Shown in pieces: positions 6,610 through 8,331 of a stretch of DNA of 8,331 bases (its first letter is position 1; each line of letters starts with the position of its first letter). This DNA comes from Pseudomonadota bacterium. GTDB lineage: Bacteria; Pseudomonadota; Alphaproteobacteria; Rhizobiales; Kaistiaceae. The DNA lies in contig JAEZEN010000541.1 of NCBI GenBank assembly GCA_023433185.1, positions 1 through 8,331 of the forward strand, written 5' to 3'. Position numbers and translations under genes: made by a program. Below the pieces are notes generated by a model. It worked only from the letters and a program-made list of their open reading frames with translations. It did not search any database and was not told where the DNA came from.

Positions 6610-7401
6610 TCAGTCGCCGCCGCGGACAACCCGGGCGAAGACGAGAACGTCGACGGCGCCGGCGCCGCCCCGGATCAGCGCCCGCGTCGCGGCCTTGACC
6701 GTGGCGCCGGTGGTATAGACGTCGTCGACGAGCAGGACGCGCCGGCCCGCAATCATCGGTCGGTCATCGGGGTCGACCCGGAAGGCGCCGCGGACGTTCT
6801 TGTCGCGCTCGCTGGCGGTCAGCCCGACCTGTTGCGCGGTGGCCCGTACCCGGCGGAGCACCGACGGGGTGAAGCGGCCGCCCGTCGCGCGGGCGACGGC
6901 CTGGGCAAGCGCGGCCGACTGGTTGAAGCGGCGCGACCACAGGCGGAAGCGGTGGAGCGGCACAGGCACGATGACGTCGGCCTCCGCCACCACGTCGGCG
7001 CCGGCCCGCGCCATCCATTGCCCCATCCATCGTGCCAGCTCGCCCCGGTCGCGGTATTTGAGGCCGTGGACGAGGCGGCGCGCCACATCGTCGAAATGCG
7101 CGACGGCGCGGCAGCGCTCGAAGGGCGGCGGATCGGCGATCGCCTCGGCCGACAGGGTGCCGGACCCGAGATCGTAGGCGAAGGGGATGCCGAGGCGCTG
7201 GCACCAGGGCCGCTCGAGCAGCCGCAGCCCGCCCCAGCAGGCCGGGCAGAGCCCGCCCATCTCGGCGACGGGGCGGTCGCAGGCGAGGCATTGCGGCGGC
7301 AGGATGAGGTCGACGAGGCCGCCGCCGGCCAAGCGGGCGCCCTGGCCGATCCGCTGGAGAAGGGGGGCGCGAAACGGCGCCGCTTCGGTCTCGTCGCTCA
7401 T
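6610..7401 (-). CDS. comF: ComF family phosphoribosyltransferase-like protein
   Basis: Homologue of ComF/GntX. In naturally competent bacteria ComF is required for uptake or processing of transforming DNA; in most alphaproteobacteria its role is not established. The 263-residue product has an N-terminal four-Cys zinc ribbon (C38-C41, C52-C55), then the ComF-typical VPVPLHRFRLWSRRFNQSA segment. A type I phosphoribosyltransferase PRPP-loop motif, LLVDDVYTTGAT, lies at about 223-234 with the DD pair at 226-227. The frame stays open far upstream, antisense to the methyltransferase gene, but ATG 7401 gives the normal length and places the zinc ribbon correctly. The Shine-Dalgarno is poor (AGGG about 10 nt away). 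It is the first gene of the minus-strand cluster and is divergent from the methyltransferase gene across 87 nt. Confidence 0.94.
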   Translation of the reverse strand: MSDETEAAPFRAPLLQRIGQGARLAGGGLVDLILPPQCLACDRPVAEMGGLCPACWGGLRLLERPWCQRLGIPFAYDLGSGTLSAEAIADPPPFERCRAVAHFDDVARRLVHGLKYRDRGELARWMGQWMARAGADVVAEADVIVPVPLHRFRLWSRRFNQSAALAQAVARATGGRFTPSVLRRVRATAQQVGLTASERDKNVRGAFRVDPDDRPMIAGRRVLLVDDVYTTGATVKAATRALIRGGAGAVDVLVFARVVRGGD

Positions 7402-7451
7402 CGGCTGCAACCCTAGTCCCGCAACGGCCGCGACGCCATCGCCCGCGGACT

Positions 7452-7481
7452 TTGACGGCGGCGGCGCCGCCACCCCATATA
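7452..7481 (+). promoter_or_regulatory. Putative sigma-70-type promoter of the methyltransferase gene
   Basis: TTGACG at 7452-7457 matches the alphaproteobacterial housekeeping -35 (TTGACG), followed after 18 nt by CATATA at 7476-7481, the only AT-rich patch in the 87-nt divergent region. Transcription would start near 7487-7490, at or next to the ATG at 7489. This is motif inspection only. No clear -35 for comF is seen on the other strand, although GCTATAT (7483-7477, minus) could be a -10 for it. Confidence 0.45.
7460..7471. repeat. 12-bp perfect palindrome between -35 and -10
   Basis: GGCGGCGCCGCC reads the same on both strands and lies in the spacer of the putative promoter. It could be an operator or simply a product of GC-rich composition; I see no second copy arranged with it. 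Confidence 0.3.
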
Positions 7482-7488
7482 GCCGGCG

Positions 7489-8331
7489 ATGAACCCGCCG
7501 CCGCTCGTCTTCGACCGCCGCCTGCTCGCCGCACGCCGTGCCCGCGCCGCGCGCAATCCGTCCGATTTCCTCCTCCGCCATGTCGCCGGCGATATCGTCG
7601 ACCGGCTCGGGGCGGTGCAGCGCCGGTTCGGCGTGGCTGCCGACATCGGCACACCCCTGCCGGCTCTGTCGCAGGCGCTCGTGGCGAGCGGCCGCGCCGG
7701 ACGCGCGATCTGGCTCGCACCGGCGGGCAGCCGGGCCCCGTCCGGGGTGGATACCGTGGTCGGCGACGAGGAGCTGCTGCCGTTCGCCCCGGCGAGCCTC
7801 GACCTCGCGGTCTCGGCGCTCGCCTTCCAGTTCGTCAACGACCTGCCCGGGGTGCTGGCGCAGCTCCGCCGGGCGCTCCGTCCCGACGGCCTCCTGCTCG
7901 CAGCCTTCGTCGGCGGGGAAAGCCTTCGCGAGCTGGCCGAGGCCTTCGCGCTGGCCGAATCGGAGGTGACCGGCGGCGCGTCGCCGCGCGTCGCTCCCTT
8001 CGTCGAGGTTCGGGCCGCCGGCGCGCTCCTCCAGCGGGCCGGCTTCGCCCTGCCGGTGGTCGACCAGGACCGGGTGACGGTGCGCTACGCCGACCCGCTG
8101 GCCCTGATGCGCGACCTCCGGGCGATGGGAGCCACCAACGTGCTGGTCGAACGATCGCGGCGGCCGCTGCGCCGCGCCGTTCTGGCCCGCGCCGCGCTCG
8201 ACTACGCCGAGCGTTTCGCCGATCCCGACGGCCGCATCCGCGTCACCTTCGACATCGTCTCGCTCTCGGCCTGGGTGCCGCATGCGAGCCAGCAGAAGCC
8301 GCTCCGTCCCGGCTCGGCGACGGTGCGGCTC
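7489..8331 (+). CDS. SAM-dependent methyltransferase-fold protein, BioC/NDUFAF5-like (3' partial)
   Basis: Class I SAM-methyltransferase-fold protein of the group that includes BioC and the mitochondrial complex I assembly factor NDUFAF5. In alphaproteobacteria the substrate is not known; NDUFAF5 acts as an arginine hydroxylase rather than a methyltransferase. 281 residues are visible and the frame runs off the window end. VPHASQQKPLRPGS near the end is a typical C-terminal signature, so only a short tail should be missing. Features: N-terminal FDRRLLAARRARAARN; ADIGTP at 51-56 in the place of SAM motif I; DEELLPFAPASLDLAVSAL at 93-111; LRPDGLLLAAF at 130-140. Motif I lacks the usual GxGxG glycines, so SAM binding is not assured. 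ATG 7489 fits the conserved N-terminus but has no Shine-Dalgarno; the likely promoter sits immediately before it. Divergent from comF. Confidence 0.85.
   Translation, partial: MNPPPLVFDRRLLAARRARAARNPSDFLLRHVAGDIVDRLGAVQRRFGVAADIGTPLPALSQALVASGRAGRAIWLAPAGSRAPSGVDTVVGDEELLPFAPASLDLAVSALAFQFVNDLPGVLAQLRRALRPDGLLLAAFVGGESLRELAEAFALAESEVTGGASPRVAPFVEVRAAGALLQRAGFALPVVDQDRVTVRYADPLALMRDLRAMGATNVLVERSRRPLRRAVLARAALDYAERFADPDGRIRVTFDIVSLSAWVPHASQQKPLRPGSATVRL

Noticed and set aside
6567..6629. Alternative upstream start of the nitrilase-family gene at 6629
   Set aside because: It would add 21 residues without family resemblance and overlap the comF stop; MPVFKAAAVQM is the usual N-terminus.
7402..8283. 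Long minus-strand extension of the ComF frame, antisense to the methyltransferase gene (a fused product of 557 residues)
   Set aside because: The extension is low-complexity and Arg/Gly/Glu-rich, the mirror image of a GC-rich gene. ComF proteins are about 240-270 residues, and the zinc ribbon starts right after ATG 7401.

Overview
The window looks like the chromosome of a high-GC alphaproteobacterium, probably of the Hyphomicrobiales (Rhizobiales). The DNA is visibly very GC-rich with strong G/C bias at third codon positions. The left half is a fixGHIS-type cytochrome cbb3 assembly cluster. The right half is a housekeeping block (methyltransferase divergent from comF, then a nitrilase-family gene and a DUF1178 gene) that I recall as typical of this order. 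The genus cannot be fixed from the sequence alone.

Left, + strand, 1-4481: ccoG (5' end cut by the window), ccoH/fixH, ccoI/fixI and ccoS. They are packed with 4-nt spacing or overlapping stop/start codons, so they are almost certainly one translationally coupled operon. The products act together at the inner membrane to mature the high-affinity cbb3 (haem-copper) oxidase. CcoG is a polyferredoxin-like copper reductase, CcoI is a P1B-type copper-exporting ATPase supplying Cu for subunit CcoN, and CcoH and CcoS are small membrane assembly factors. The structural genes ccoNOQP are expected just upstream, outside the window.

Middle and right, - strand, 7401 down to 4502: comF-like phosphoribosyltransferase, a nitrilase-superfamily amidohydrolase resembling deaminated glutathione amidase, a DUF1178 zinc-ribbon protein, and a C-factor-like short-chain dehydrogenase. 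Their spacing (43, 7 and 45 nt) suggests one transcript. It converges on ccoS with only 20 nt between the two stop codons. The grxC gene often found between comF and the nitrilase gene in related genomes is not here.

Right edge, + strand, 7489-8331: a SAM-methyltransferase-fold protein of the BioC/NDUFAF5-like type, divergent from comF and cut by the window end. It has no terminating stop in the window and no Shine-Dalgarno. A good alphaproteobacterial -35 (TTGACG) plus an AT-rich -10 sits so close to the ATG that a leaderless mRNA is plausible.

I found no RNA genes, mobile elements, CRISPR arrays or attachment sites. There is no gene-free stretch over 300 bases; the longest is the 87-nt comF/methyltransferase divergent region. 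I see no strong case for an undescribed system. The more interesting points are the missing grxC, the apparent leaderless start, the degenerate SAM motif and the added SDR gene.
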